A stretch of 64,000 nt of DNA from Kineosporia succinea (GCF_030811555.1 NZ_JAUSQZ010000001.1:4833241-4897240), one strand, 5' to 3'; positions 8,028 through 18,002 are shown, counted from the stretch's first letter. Notes: generated by a model not told the origin, from the letters alone. Translations and numbers: made by a program.

Positions 8028-9332
8028 ATGGGTGGCGAGGTCGAGTCGACGCACGACTTCAGGTCGGGCTACGTGCGCCGCGTGGTGGACGACCTGCTGG
8101 ACGAACTGCTTCCGTCCCTTCCGGCGATCCTGCTCGACGGTCCGAAGGCTGTCGGTAAGACCGCGACGGCCCTGCAACGTGCCGAGACTGTCTGGCGTCT
8201 CAGTCGTCCGGCCCAGGCTTCCGTCGTCAACGCTGATCCGCAGGTCGCACTGGATGGTCCGGCACCGGTCCTCCTCGATGAATACCAGCGTGTTCCCAGT
8301 GTCTTCGACGCGGTTCGAGATGCTGTCGACGAGGATGCTGAACCGGGTCGGTTCTTGCTCACGGGTTCGGCGCCGCCTCCGGGCTCGCACTCCGGGGCCG
8401 GCCGGATCACCACGGTCCGGATGCGCCCACTGACCCTTCCCGAACGCGGAGTGAGCGCTCCGAGCGTCAGCTTGTCCTCCTTGTTCGAGGGCACCTTCGA
8501 CGCTCCCGTCGCGGGGGCCTCGGTCCTCGGTCTGAAGGACTACGCCGACCTGATACTGAGGTCGGGGTTTCCCGGTCTGCAGCATCTCCCGGCAAGAGCG
8601 CTGCAGATCCAGCTCGACGGTTACGTTGAACGCATCGTCGATCGTGACATGAGCGAAGGCGGGCACAACGTCCGGCGGCCTGCCACTCTCATGGCCTGGC
8701 TGCGCGCCTATGCGGCGGCCGCCTCCACGACCACCAACTGGGACAAGATTCGCGACGCCACGAGCGGCGGGTCCGCGAGTAAACCCGCTCGTTCGACGAC
8801 CCTTCCGTACATCGACACACTCACGCGATTGCGCATTCTCGACGAGGTGCCGCCCTGGATTCCCAGCCGCAACCACCTCAAGCGGCTTACCCAGGCACCC
8901 AAACATCACCTGGTGGATCCGGCGTTGGCTGCTCGCCTCGTCGGGGCGACCCGGGCGAGCCTGCTACGTGGTGCGGGACAGGCCTTCACGCCTGAAGACG
9001 GCACGTACCTGGGGCAGTTGTTCGAGTCGCTGGCCACCATGAGTGTCAGGGTTTTCGCGGAAGTCGTGCCGGCGTCGGTCTCGCACCTGCGTCTGGACTC
9101 GGGACGGCGGGAGGTCGACCTGATCGTCGAGCGTGACCTGGACCGCGCCGTGGTGGCTTTCGAGGTCAAGCTCGCTGGTGACATCGGCTACGAGGATGTG
9201 AAGCACCTGCTGTGGCTGCGAGAAGAATTGGGCGAACAGCTTGTTGACGCGGTTGTGCTGACAACAGGACCGGCCGCCTACCGTCGTCCGGACGGGATCG
9301 CGGTAGTGCCGCTGGGTCTGCTGGGGCCGTGA
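8028..9332 (+). CDS. AAA ATPase with DUF4143-type C-terminal nuclease-like domain
   Basis: About 434 residues. The Walker A is ILLDGPKAVGKTATA, the Walker B PVLLDEYQRVP, and sensor-like FLLTGSA follows. The C-terminal half (LGQLFESLATMSVRVFAEV, then REVDLIVERD and AFEVKLAGD) is the DUF4143 restriction-endonuclease-like fold with the D/E-x-K pattern. These proteins are common, poorly understood ATPases of genomic islands, often near toxin-antitoxin genes. I placed the start at ATG 8028, about 8 nt after GGGGG; a TTG at 7995 is in frame. It diverges from the HNH gene with a 75-bp gap that must hold both promoters. Confidence 0.8.
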   Translation: MGGEVESTHDFRSGYVRRVVDDLLDELLPSLPAILLDGPKAVGKTATALQRAETVWRLSRPAQASVVNADPQVALDGPAPVLLDEYQRVPSVFDAVRDAVDEDAEPGRFLLTGSAPPPGSHSGAGRITTVRMRPLTLPERGVSAPSVSLSSLFEGTFDAPVAGASVLGLKDYADLILRSGFPGLQHLPARALQIQLDGYVERIVDRDMSEGGHNVRRPATLMAWLRAYAAAASTTTNWDKIRDATSGGSASKPARSTTLPYIDTLTRLRILDEVPPWIPSRNHLKRLTQAPKHHLVDPALAARLVGATRASLLRGAGQAFTPEDGTYLGQLFESLATMSVRVFAEVVPASVSHLRLDSGRREVDLIVERDLDRAVVAFEVKLAGDIGYEDVKHLLWLREELGEQLVDAVVLTTGPAAYRRPDGIAVVPLGLLGP

Positions 9333-9482
9333 TGCTCGAAGCGGCTGCGCTGAGCGGCAGGCTCGAATGGCTCGGACTGGACGATGCCCGTCGGCTCAGG
9401 CCTGACCGCTTCGATCCGAGGTGATCGACAAGCAGCCGCGACGCCGCAGAGTTCAGGAATGGCGCTCACAACGGCGTAGGGC

Positions 9483-10091
9483 TCATCGCGTCACCCGCGG
9501 CCCGGCCAGCTTGACCACCTGATCCCGCGATGTGCAGCGAACTCGGAGCGTCAACGTGGTGGCGCCGCCCAGCGGTCGTGTAAAAGCGCCTCTGGCACCC
9601 TGTTTGAGCACCAGGGCGTCACCGGCCTGGGTCTGGGCGTCGTTGCGGTCGACGCGTCGCTGCACGAACAGCTGAAGAGACGCGGTGGCCTCCGCATCCG
9701 CCTCGCCGCCGACCGTCATGTCGGTGGTGAGCTGGGTGTATTCGGTGGGCAGCGTATAGGTGACCTCGTGCTCGACGTCGTCGGACTGATTCGTCGGGCA
9801 CGAGATGCTCAGGTCCTGGCCTGTTGTCTCCAGAAAGCCCGCTCCCGCACTTGGTTTCAGATCGACCAGATAGCGGACGTCTGTGCTGGCTTCGGTGCTG
9901 AGAGTGGACGCCGGGGTGGTCGGGGGAGGGGTGGTCTCCCCGGTGGTCGGGGGCGGGGAGGGGTCTTCGCCGGTCGCGGCCGGGATCACGAAGACGGCCA
10001 CGGCCGCGGCGGCTCCGATCACACCGGCCACGCAACCGATGACCGCTATCCAGAACTCGGCCGGCCGGTCACGCGCGCTGCGAGTCGCCAT
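9483..10091 (-). CDS. Membrane-anchored extracellular protein, unknown function
   Basis: 202 residues. A cytoplasmic RPAEF lead-in is followed by one membrane helix (about residues 13-35, AVIGCVAGVIGAAAAVAVFV). A Pro/Thr-rich stalk (PSPPPTTGETTPPPTTP) follows, then a beta-rich extracellular domain with Cys in SISCPTNQ and RVRCTS that may form a disulfide. It has the same layout as the divergent gene at 10232 (helix, stalk, domain), so the two may be distant relatives or partners. No family recognised. Confidence 0.6.
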   Translation of the reverse strand: MATRSARDRPAEFWIAVIGCVAGVIGAAAAVAVFVIPAATGEDPSPPPTTGETTPPPTTPASTLSTEASTDVRYLVDLKPSAGAGFLETTGQDLSISCPTNQSDDVEHEVTYTLPTEYTQLTTDMTVGGEADAEATASLQLFVQRRVDRNDAQTQAGDALVLKQGARGAFTRPLGGATTLTLRVRCTSRDQVVKLAGPRVTR

Positions 10092-10231
10092 TCCGGTTCA
10101 TCCCCCTGGATGGTTCGTGCCGCGTCCCTCGTGCGCAATGTGAAGAATGCCTGCGCGCGCCCGACTTCACTTCTATCATCTGGTTTCACCGGAAGGTGAG
10201 AACTTCAGGGACAACGAGGTGGGGGAACTCC

Positions 10232-10894
10232 GTGCTGTCCAAGATTCGTAATCCGCTGGTCTGGGCCCTGCTGGCGACCATTGTGTCGGGTGTTTCCCTG
10301 GTGGTCGCGGTACTCGCGTACGGCCGGGCGGGAACCACAGTGGTGGCCGAGCCCCAGCGGACCCCCGCCGCGGCGAGTACCGAGGGGGCGACTGCCGAAC
10401 CGCAGGCCACCACGGTCGAGGTCACTCCAGCCCAAGACGTGACCGCGAGCGCCTCCGAAGAGCCTCTGGTGACGACCCTGCCGTCGCCGGGTGCGTCGTA
10501 CAGTCTCGTGCGGGAAGACGTGCAGATGCGGTTGGTGGGCGGGGAGACCAGGTATGTCGATCTGGACCAGCCGCTCGTCAACGCGACCAACGAGGCCTAT
10601 GACGTCTCGTTCCGCACGGGCCTCGCTCAGCCGAAGCTGAGCTTCCAGCTGAACGACGTCGCCCTGGGCAAGTCGCCGACGGTGACGCCCGACGAGTGCG
10701 CCCAGGAAATCCAGCTCTCACCGGTCGATTCCGAGGTCGAGGTCAGTCAGGACCTGGTGCTGTGCGCCGTGACGAACGGGCTCGGGGCTGTCAACGAACC
10801 CGCCCGGACCAAGATGGCCCGCATCGTCGTCAATTCGGTGACCAAGGACAATGCCGTGAACCTGACCGTCACGACCTGGGAGATTCCCCGGTGA
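10232..10894 (+). CDS. Membrane-anchored extracellular protein, unknown function
   Basis: About 220 residues. I favour the GTG at 10232 because GAGGTGGGGG precedes it by about 6 nt; a GTG at 10196 is in frame. One membrane helix (WALLATIVSGVSLVVAVLAY) is followed by an Ala/Thr/Pro-rich stalk and a domain with Cys residues in DECAQEIQ and LVLCAVTN, a likely disulfide. The C-terminal part (ARIVVNSVTKDNAVNLTVTT) looks like beta strands. It is divergent from the similar protein at 9483 across 140 bases. Function unknown. Confidence 0.6.
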   Translation: MLSKIRNPLVWALLATIVSGVSLVVAVLAYGRAGTTVVAEPQRTPAAASTEGATAEPQATTVEVTPAQDVTASASEEPLVTTLPSPGASYSLVREDVQMRLVGGETRYVDLDQPLVNATNEAYDVSFRTGLAQPKLSFQLNDVALGKSPTVTPDECAQEIQLSPVDSEVEVSQDLVLCAVTNGLGAVNEPARTKMARIVVNSVTKDNAVNLTVTTWEIPR

Positions 10895-10986
10895 CCCGAC
10901 CGACGCGTCCTCAATCTTGCAAGATGTAGCCCCGAGCAGATGGCGCGCGGTGTGAAGTCCGTGGGGTACCGGCGCAGGCCGCTGAA

Positions 10987-11014
10987 GCCGTCGCGGAACG
11001 GTATCCGCGACGGC
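10987..11014. terminator. Hairpin between convergent genes
   Basis: An 11-bp perfect stem (GCCGTCGCGGA / TCCGCGACGGC) with a 6-nt loop lies between two convergent genes. It lacks a T-tract and probably serves both directions. Confidence 0.65.
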
Positions 11015-11035
11015 CGGTTCATGGACACAGCGAGA

Positions 11036-11437
11036 CTATTCGCTGGACTCGACGCTGGCCTCAGGAATCAGCGAGTCGGGCCGCATGACGAAGCGGTAGG
11101 CGCTGGTCGAGGTGTCCGTGGCCTCGAGCTGCTCGACGAACCAGAACACGTTGTCGCTCTTGCCGAGTGAGTGCCGGACGTACTCGCCGTTGTTGTCCTT
11201 GCAGGTGACGAACATGCGGTTGGCGTCGCCGGGATCGACCGAGCAGAGCCCCTGGGCCTCCAGGATGACCTTGTCGGTGATGCCGTTGACGAAGGTGATC
11301 CTGCGGGCGACCTTGAAGTTGTCGGCGTCCTTGCTCAGGTTGTCGTTGACGCTCTCGGCCTCGGTCGTGCAGGCGGTGAGGCCCAGGAGAGCTGAGCCGG
11401 CCGTGGCGATGGCCAGAACGACGCGTCTTCCGTGCAT
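11036..11437 (-). CDS. Small lipoprotein of the beta-sandwich type found in actinophages and hosts
   Basis: 133 residues. The signal is followed by the lipobox LTAC (Cys about residue 23). The mature protein reads LSKDADNFKVARRITFVNG, ITDKVILEAQGLCSVD, MFVTCKDNN and VFWFVEQL. This pattern matches, from memory, the beta-sandwich lipoproteins encoded by many mycobacterial and Gordonia phages and by some hosts. Some phage lipoproteins block superinfection; a role of that kind here is inference. No other phage gene is next to it. Start ATG with upstream GAAAGGAACCACGC. Confidence 0.65.
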   Translation of the reverse strand: MHGRRVVLAIATAGSALLGLTACTTEAESVNDNLSKDADNFKVARRITFVNGITDKVILEAQGLCSVDPGDANRMFVTCKDNNGEYVRHSLGKSDNVFWFVEQLEATDTSTSAYRFVMRPDSLIPEASVESSE

Positions 11438-11606
11438 GCGTGGTTCCTTTCGGGGGAGCTGGTTCTTGATCGTGGGCGCGATGCTACAGAAACCGGCACG
11501 ACTGCCGGAGAGCCTGTGGTTGTGGGAGGACTGAGGCGATCGACCTCAGAAGACGCTTCGCTCCGTTCCTCCTCCCGCAGGGCGCATCACTCCGAGACGG
11601 CAGGGC

Positions 11607-13930
11607 TCATGCCAGCAGGTCACGGATGTCGTCAGCCGTGAGCGCCGCCGAGCTCATCTCGTCACCGTCGAGAACGCTGTCGGCCAGAGCACTCTTACGG
11701 GCCTTGAGCGCCATGACCTTCTCCTCGATCGTGTCTTTCGCGACCAGCCGGTAGACCATGACCTTGCGGGTCTGGCCGATGCGGTGGGCACGGTCGACCG
11801 CCTGGGCCTCCACGGCCGGGTTCCACCAGGGATCGAGCAGGAAGACGTAGTCGGCCTCGGTCAGGTTCAGGCCCGAGCCACCGGCTTTCAGGCTGATCAG
11901 GAACACCGGCGCGGTGCCTGTGCGGAACCCGGAGATCACGCGAGCGCGGTTGCGGGTCTTGCCGTCGAGGTAGTCGTAGGCGAGCCCGGCCTGTTGCAGC
12001 CGGTCGGCCGCGCGTTCGAGGAAGCGGGTGAACTGGCTGAACACCAGCACCCGGTGGCCTTCGGCGGCGATGTCGGTCAGCTGCTCGAGCAGGGCGTCGA
12101 GTTTGGTGCTGGGGACGTTGTCGTGAGCCGGGTCGACCAGCCCGGCGGCCAGGGCGGCCTGGCGCAGGAGGGTGAGCGAGCGGAAGATCTCGAAGCGGTT
12201 CCGGTTCAGGTCGCCGAGCAGCCCGAGCACCTTCTGCCGTTCGCGCTGCAGGTACTTCTGGTAGATCGTGCGGTGGCGGGGCAGCAGCTCCAGTTCCATG
12301 ATCTGCTCCTGCCTTTCAGGGAGGTCGGCCGCGACCACCTCCTTCTTGCGCCGCAGCATCAGGGGTGCGATGCGGCGCCGCAACTGCTCGAGGCGCTCGG
12401 GTGCTTCCTGACGCTCGATGGGCTTGCGGTAGTAGTCCGAGAACCGGTCGGGGCGGGGGAACAGGCCGGGGGAGGTGATCGAGAACAACGACCACAGCTC
12501 CATCAGGTTGTTCTCCATCGGCGTGCCCGTGATGGCGAGCTTGAAGTCGGCCTGCAGTTCGCGCGCGCTGCGGTAGCCCGCGCTCTGGCGGTTCTTGACG
12601 GCCTGGGCCTCATCGAGAACCAGCCCGGCCCAGTCGATTTGACAGTACTGAGTGAACTCCAGCCGGAACAGCGTGTACGAGGTGACCACCACGTCCATCC
12701 CTCGAACCGCTTCGGCCACGTCGTGACCGCGGCGCGCTGCGGTTGCCGAGATGGTCGTCACCCCGAGCGAAGGGGTGAAGCGGGCGGCTTCGGCGGCCCA
12801 GTTCGGCACCACGCTGGTGGGCGCGACGACCAGGAACGGCCGCTCCTCGCCGCTCTTCTCACGCGAGTGCTGAAAGAGAGCCAGCGTCTGCAGGGTCTTG
12901 CCCAGACCCATGTCGTCGGCCAGCACGCCGCCGAGTCGATGGTCGAAGATGGTCGCCAGCCAGCGGAATCCGTCTTCCTGGTACGGGCGCAGGGTGGCGT
13001 CCAGACCGGCGGGAGGCTTGTGGTCGGGAAGCTCGGCGAGCGCGCTCAGCGCCTGCACGGACTCGCGCCAGCTGCTGGCCTGGGCGTCGATGATGCCCAG
13101 TTGCTCGAGTTCGTCCCACAGGCCGGCGTGGAAGCGACTGAGACGGACGGTGTCGGCGGGGGCGTCGAGGAGCTCGCGCGATTCTGCGATGAGCACGGCC
13201 AGACGGCGGAACTCGTCGCGCTCGAGCGTGAACCAGACGCCGTTGTCGAGCAGCAGTTCGCTCTGTTCCTGGGCGAGGGCGACGAAGAGCTGGTTGAACG
13301 GGATGACGTGGTCTTCGACGGTGACGGTGACCGAGAGGTCGAACCAGTCGTGCGAACCGGTGTTGCCTGACGGCGCGAAGGTGATGACCGGTGCGTCTTC
13401 GGCCTGCCGGTAGTCGAGGACGTCGGCCACGGCCAGGCGCACGTCGACGTCGGGCCGGCTGCGTAGCTGCGGGATCAGCTCGCTCATGAGTCGTGCGGTC
13501 TCGAGCCCCTGAACCGTGGTGGGTGCAGGCATCAGTCCCGCGGCCGTGCGCTGGGTCAGCCCGGTGAGCAGGGGCAGAACCTCATGGAGGACGCGTTGCT
13601 CGGCACCGGTGTCGCGCCCGGGGGAGGAGGGGGAGACCTGGAGGGGTTCGTGTCGCGTGGCGTCACCCAGGCGGTAGGCCCACGCCCATTCCAGGCGCAT
13701 GCGGTGATCGCCGAGGGGTGTGACGGTCAGCTCGAGGACGGGCGGTTGGGTCTGCGGCGGCGTGAAAGAGCCGTCGGGGGAGACGACCTCGACGTGGCGG
13801 GCCAGCTGCGGGTAGAAGTCGGCGAGGAAGCGCTGCTCGTCGTCGGCGGGGATCGGCGGGATGCGGCTCCGGGACAGCTGCCAGAACAGGGGAGAGGGCG
13901 CGGCGGCGAGCCGGGCCGGGCGCAGGCCCT
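11607..13930 (-). pseudogene. SNF2-family (HelZ-like) helicase, N-terminus deleted
   Basis: The C-terminal two thirds of a bacterial SNF2 ATPase are intact. Seen are a preceding beta-rich associated domain, LRPYQEDGFRWL, Walker A LADDMGLGKTLQTL, Walker B LVLDEAQAVKN, motif III AITGTPMENN, and the helicase-C motifs VFSQFTRFL, LDGKTRNR, LKAGGSGLNL and DRAHRIGQT. Family members are about 1000 residues with an N-terminal zinc-binding SWIM region. Here coding text can be followed upstream only to about 13,930 (RPARLAAAPSPLFWQLS) with no start there. The first in-frame ATG is at 13700, leaving 697 residues. A shortened protein may still be made. The break coincides with the truncated Fic gene on the other strand. 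Confidence 0.75.
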
Positions 13931-14557
13931 CACCAGGGCAACGGAAGGGTCGGCCGGGCCCTGATCCATACCGTGCTCGCTCGCCGAGGGCTGGTGCGCG
14001 GAGCGGTTCTGCCCGTCAGCCTGGTGATGCTGACCCGCTCGGACGCCTACGTTTCCACGCTCACGGCATACCGCTACGACGGCCCGGCGTTCGGTGAGGC
14101 GGCGCAGGCCGGCACCGGTGCCTGGATCAGGATGTTTCTGGAGGCCGTTCAGATTGCGGTGGAGCAGGCGGCTACGTTCGCCGAGGAGCTGGGCGAGCTC
14201 CGCAGCGACCGGGACCAGCGTTTGACACGGCACCGCCAGGCACGAGGCACCCGGGATCGTCCTCGGGCCGACTCTGCGGCTGCGCGGCTGCTTGGGCTGT
14301 TGTCGGAAGCGCCACTGGTCACAGCGGCCAGCGCCGAGCGGTTGCTGGGAATCTCGTTCGGGGCCGCGAACCGGGCCCTGCAGGACCTGGCCGAAGCCAG
14401 CATCCTGTCGCGCAAGCAGGTGGACAGGAAGACGACCGGGTACTTGGCCCGTGAGGTGTTCGAGTTGCTCACGATCGCCGAACGCAGGATGGCCAGCACC
14501 CACTGGGACACTCGGCAGTCGGTGCCGAACCGGCCCGTGCCTGCTCGTCCGGCCTGA
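13931..14557 (+). pseudogene. Fic family protein, N-terminal half deleted
   Basis: The frame reads HQGNGRVGRALIHTVLARRG, the second part of the Fic AMP-transferase motif, at the very edge of the homology. It continues with LPVSLVMLTRSDAYVSTLTA and the usual C-terminal winged-helix (LLGISFGAANRALQDLAEAS, ILSRKQVDRKTTGYLAREVF). A complete protein would be about 380-400 residues. Everything before the motif, including the HPF part and a start codon, is missing. An internal GTG or CTG might start a stub, but it would lack the catalytic His environment. The left neighbour is a helicase truncated at the same point, so one deletion removed both 5' ends. Confidence 0.8.
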
Positions 14558-14614
14558 CCGCGCCGTCGTTCTGAGGGTGCATAGATCTCAAAAGGGATCA
14601 ATAGGATCCCTCCC

Positions 14615-15653
14615 ATGACCACCCTCGCAGCCCACGTCGATGAGCTCCGGCGAGCCATCGACGCGCGCGATTTCGAAGCCTTCGACAGCGCCCTGGCCGC
14701 CATCGCCCAGGCGACCCCCGCGTCCACCCCCCGAGGACATCCAGGCCGCCATCACGCGGATGGAACCCGCCCTGCACCTGCCCTACGCGATGGGCGGCGA
14801 GGTGGCCCAGCTCGTCGGCGGCATGGCCGACCTGGCCACCGACCCCCGTGCGGTGATGCCGGTCCTGGTCGACCGCGCCATCGAAGTCATGGAGACCGCA
14901 GTACGTTTCACGCAGCTCTACCCCGGCGAACTGCCGCGTCCCGACGACCACGAGCAGGAAGACCGCACCCTCGAACGTCTCGCCGGCGCCGCCGACGACC
15001 TCGGCCTCGACGAACGCGACATCCAGATGCTGACGCAGGCCTGGTACTCCGGCAACGCCTGGATCCAGCCGGTCCTGTTCCTGTGCCAGCGCGCCGACGT
15101 CCGCACCCACCTTCCGCAGCGCGAGCGGCTGACCGCGGCGGTCGGCGCGGTGCGCGAGATCTTCGGCAGCGCCGAGTGGCTGTTCAAGCTCCTGGTCGTT
15201 CTGGACGACGAGCCGCTGATCGTCCTCGACCGCGGCTTCGCCGGCACCGGCCGCGGCTACCGGGTGAGGATCGGCGGGATCGGCGACAACTTCCAGCTGC
15301 TGACCCTGCTGGCCGCCGCGCTCATCGGTGACCCGGCCGAAGGCCTGCTGCCCGGCCGCGCCCCGAGCGTCGTCGAGGTCGCCGCCGCCGGCACGGGGGA
15401 GGACCTGCAGCCCGACGGCGGGATCCGCGGCAGCTGGAACATGGTCGACGCGAACGGCGAGTGGATCTGGAACGAGGGCACCCCTGCCGACATCCCCTGT
15501 CTCGACGGCGTGCGCGTGGTCGTTCTCGAGCCCGAACCGTACACGCGCACCTGGAACACCGGCCGTCAGTACCCGTTGATGGCGCCCCTTCTGCGCGTCG
15601 AGGGTCTCCTGCCTGAGGACGACGTGGTCGCCTGGCTGGCCAAGGTCAAGTAA
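14615..15653 (+). pseudogene. Hypothetical protein, frameshifted at a C6 run
   Basis: The first 37 residues (MTTLAAHVDELRRAIDARDF, then FDSALAAIAQATPAS) are in the frame of the ATG at 14615. The remaining 300 residues (EDIQAAITRMEPALHLPYAM through VVAWLAKVK) are in the next frame. The switch is at six C residues, 14727-14732; five C would restore one 345-residue protein. The long second part has clean codon bias, so the gene was functional recently, or the extra C is a sequencing error. A weak in-frame start in the second frame exists near 14640. No family recognised; no membrane segments. Confidence 0.6.
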
Positions 15654-15788
15654 GCGGTATCTGACGAATTCGGTAGATCTGCACACCCGGTGTGAGCGAT
15701 GATGGCCCCGGCCCCCTGACGGCCCGGGCGCAGAGCCCGACCTGCTGTCGCGGCCGGCCAGGCCGCGCGTACGGGGAGGACCAGCCGG

Positions 15789-18002
15789 ATGAGCGTCGAA
15801 TCCGCCGATCAGGAAGAGATCTCGCGGGAACAGAAGTACTTCGACGTCGCCTGGGACGCCCGCGAACGCAGCCGCCAGACCCTCGGCGGCGCCGCGGCCG
15901 CCGCGGTCGGGGGCAAGGCCGCCGTGGCCGTCGGCCGGGCCGCCCGAGAGCACCTCGACCAGCTCGGTGACCCTGACGAGGCCGTCGCCATGGGCCGCTT
16001 CGACTCCGACGACGGCGAGCTCTACTACGTCGGCAAGCGCGTCATCCGCGACGACGAGGGCGAGCTGCTCGTCATCAGCTGGAAGGCCCCCGGCGCGTCC
16101 CCCTACTTCACCGCTACCTACGACGACCCGAAAGGCGTCGTGCGCAAGCGTACGTTCGAGGTCGAGCGCAACCGCATCCTCAGCTTCGACGACGTCGTCT
16201 TCGCCGATCTGGCCGCCCGCGTCGACGACCTCACCGCCCTCGAGAACGAGGGCATCGACGACGCGGTCCTGCGTGAACTCGACGCCGCACGCACCGGCGA
16301 GATGCGCGACATCGTCCAGACCATCCACGCCATGCAGTACGAACTGGTGCGCGCACCGCTCGAGCAGCTCCTGATCGTCCAGGGCGGCCCGGGCACCGGG
16401 AAAACGGTCGTCGGACTGCACCGGGTCTCCTGGCTCCTGTTCAACCACGCCGACCAGCTCGCCCCCTCCGACGTCCTCGTCGTCGGCCCCAACCCCACCT
16501 TCACCCGTTACATCCGCCAGGTCCTGCCCGGTCTCGGCGACCACCAGGTCGAGCACCGCGACCTGCGCGGCCTCGGCCCGCAGCCCGGCACCGGTCGCCA
16601 GGAACACCCCGAGGTCACCCGCATCAAGGGAGAGCCCCGCATGCAGCAACTGCTCATGCGCGGCCTCGTCCAGCGCATCCGTTTCCCCGAACGAGCCGCA
16701 CAACTGGACGTCGGCACCGTCGCCTCCTTCTTCCGTCCTGAGGTCGAAGACGCCCTGCGCCGCTCCATCAACCAGGCCAGTAGTTACGGCGCGGGCCGCA
16801 CCGCGATGCGCAGCTGGCTCACCGCCGCCACCACCGCCCGAGCCCGCCGCGGCACCCAGGCCAGTGCCGCCGTGATCGAGGCCGCCCTCGAACGGCTGTG
16901 GCCCTCACTCACCCCGCAGGTGTTCCTGCGCGACCTGTTCGGCTCCCGCGACCGGCTCCTGTCCGCCGCCGGCGAGCACTTCACCGCCGCCGAGGTCGCC
17001 CACCTGTTCCGCCCCGCCTCCGACCGGGTCTCCGACGAAGGCTGGAGCACCGCCGACGTCGCCCTGCTCGACGAGGCCGACATGCTCCTGACCGGCAGCG
17101 TCACCCAGTACGGCCATATCGTGCTCGACGAGGCCCAGGACCTGTCCGGCATGCAGCTGCGATCCGTGCGCCGCCGTAGCCGCAGCGGCTCCTACACCGT
17201 GCTCGGCGACCTGGCCCAGTCCACCGGCCCCGCGGCCCGCGACAGCTGGGACGACGTCGTCACCGCCCTGCGCCACCGCCACCCCGCCGCGATCGCACCC
17301 CTCAAACTCGGCTACCGCGTCCCCCAGCAGGTCTACGCCCTCGCCGCCCAGCTCCTGCCCCACTCCGCCCCGAACGTCGAAGCACCCCAGGTCGTGCGCA
17401 TCGGCCCCGCCGAACCCGACCTGCGCGAGGTCCCGGCCGGTGACCTCGGCCCCGAAACCGTTCGCGCCGCGCGCGAATACGCCGCCCGAGGGCTCTTCGT
17501 CGGCATCATCTGCGCCGACGAGCAACGCGCTGCCGTCGTCGAGGTCCTCAACCAGCACGACGTCCACTACCAGGACACCCGCGGCGGAACCCTCGGCGCC
17601 AGCATCAACCTGGTCGGCGCCACCGACGCCAAGGGCCTCGAGTTCGAGGCCGTCGTCGTGGTCGAACCCACGTCCATCGCCGTCGAGGGCGCCCACGGCC
17701 TGCGCCTGCTCTACGTCGCCCTCACCCGCACCACCAAACACCTCACGGTCGTGCACAGCGGCGACGTTCTCCCCGTGCTCGGACAGACCCAGCCGCTCGA
17801 CGTCCCCTCTCTGCAGGGCAACCAGAAACCCCCGCCGAAGCCCGAACCCGGACTCGACCGGTTCAGCGCCGACTTCGCCGCCAGTCTGGGCTCCCGCCTC
17901 GCCGAGGACATCGCCACCACCGCCCAACCCCGCCTGTGGACAGCGATCGTCACCGCGCTCGCCGACGAACTAGAGCGCCGCCGAACCGGCCGAGCTCCCT
18001 GA
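15789..18002 (+). CDS. HelD/HelR-type superfamily 1 ATPase (RNA polymerase recycling factor)
   Basis: 737 residues, the size of actinobacterial HelD (about 735). Visible are an N-terminal helical arm, AMQYELVRAP (Q-motif region), Walker A QGGPGTGKTVVGLH at about residues 198-210, Walker B HIVLDEAQDLSGMQ, YTVLGDLAQS, and the C-terminal DAKGLEFEAVVVV and LRLLYVALTRTTKHL motifs. HelD proteins free stalled RNA polymerase; a subgroup, HelR, displaces rifamycins and gives resistance. Which subtype this is cannot be told from sequence alone. I did not find the rifamycin-associated inverted repeat upstream. Start ATG 15789 with GGGGAGG about 10 nt before. It is the last gene before the rrn operon, on the same strand. 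Confidence 0.88.
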   Translation: MSVESADQEEISREQKYFDVAWDARERSRQTLGGAAAAAVGGKAAVAVGRAAREHLDQLGDPDEAVAMGRFDSDDGELYYVGKRVIRDDEGELLVISWKAPGASPYFTATYDDPKGVVRKRTFEVERNRILSFDDVVFADLAARVDDLTALENEGIDDAVLRELDAARTGEMRDIVQTIHAMQYELVRAPLEQLLIVQGGPGTGKTVVGLHRVSWLLFNHADQLAPSDVLVVGPNPTFTRYIRQVLPGLGDHQVEHRDLRGLGPQPGTGRQEHPEVTRIKGEPRMQQLLMRGLVQRIRFPERAAQLDVGTVASFFRPEVEDALRRSINQASSYGAGRTAMRSWLTAATTARARRGTQASAAVIEAALERLWPSLTPQVFLRDLFGSRDRLLSAAGEHFTAAEVAHLFRPASDRVSDEGWSTADVALLDEADMLLTGSVTQYGHIVLDEAQDLSGMQLRSVRRRSRSGSYTVLGDLAQSTGPAARDSWDDVVTALRHRHPAAIAPLKLGYRVPQQVYALAAQLLPHSAPNVEAPQVVRIGPAEPDLREVPAGDLGPETVRAAREYAARGLFVGIICADEQRAAVVEVLNQHDVHYQDTRGGTLGASINLVGATDAKGLEFEAVVVVEPTSIAVEGAHGLRLLYVALTRTTKHLTVVHSGDVLPVLGQTQPLDVPSLQGNQKPPPKPEPGLDRFSADFAASLGSRLAEDIATTAQPRLWTAIVTALADELERRRTGRAP

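Noticed and set aside
15660-15788. Rifamycin-associated element before the HelD/HelR gene
   Set aside because: I looked for the GGGGCTTGCGGCAAGGCCC-type inverted repeat and did not find it.
14598-16703. Minus-strand 700-codon frame
   Set aside because: Antisense to the frameshifted gene and the HelD ATPase; low-complexity Asp/Gly/Val/Arg text.
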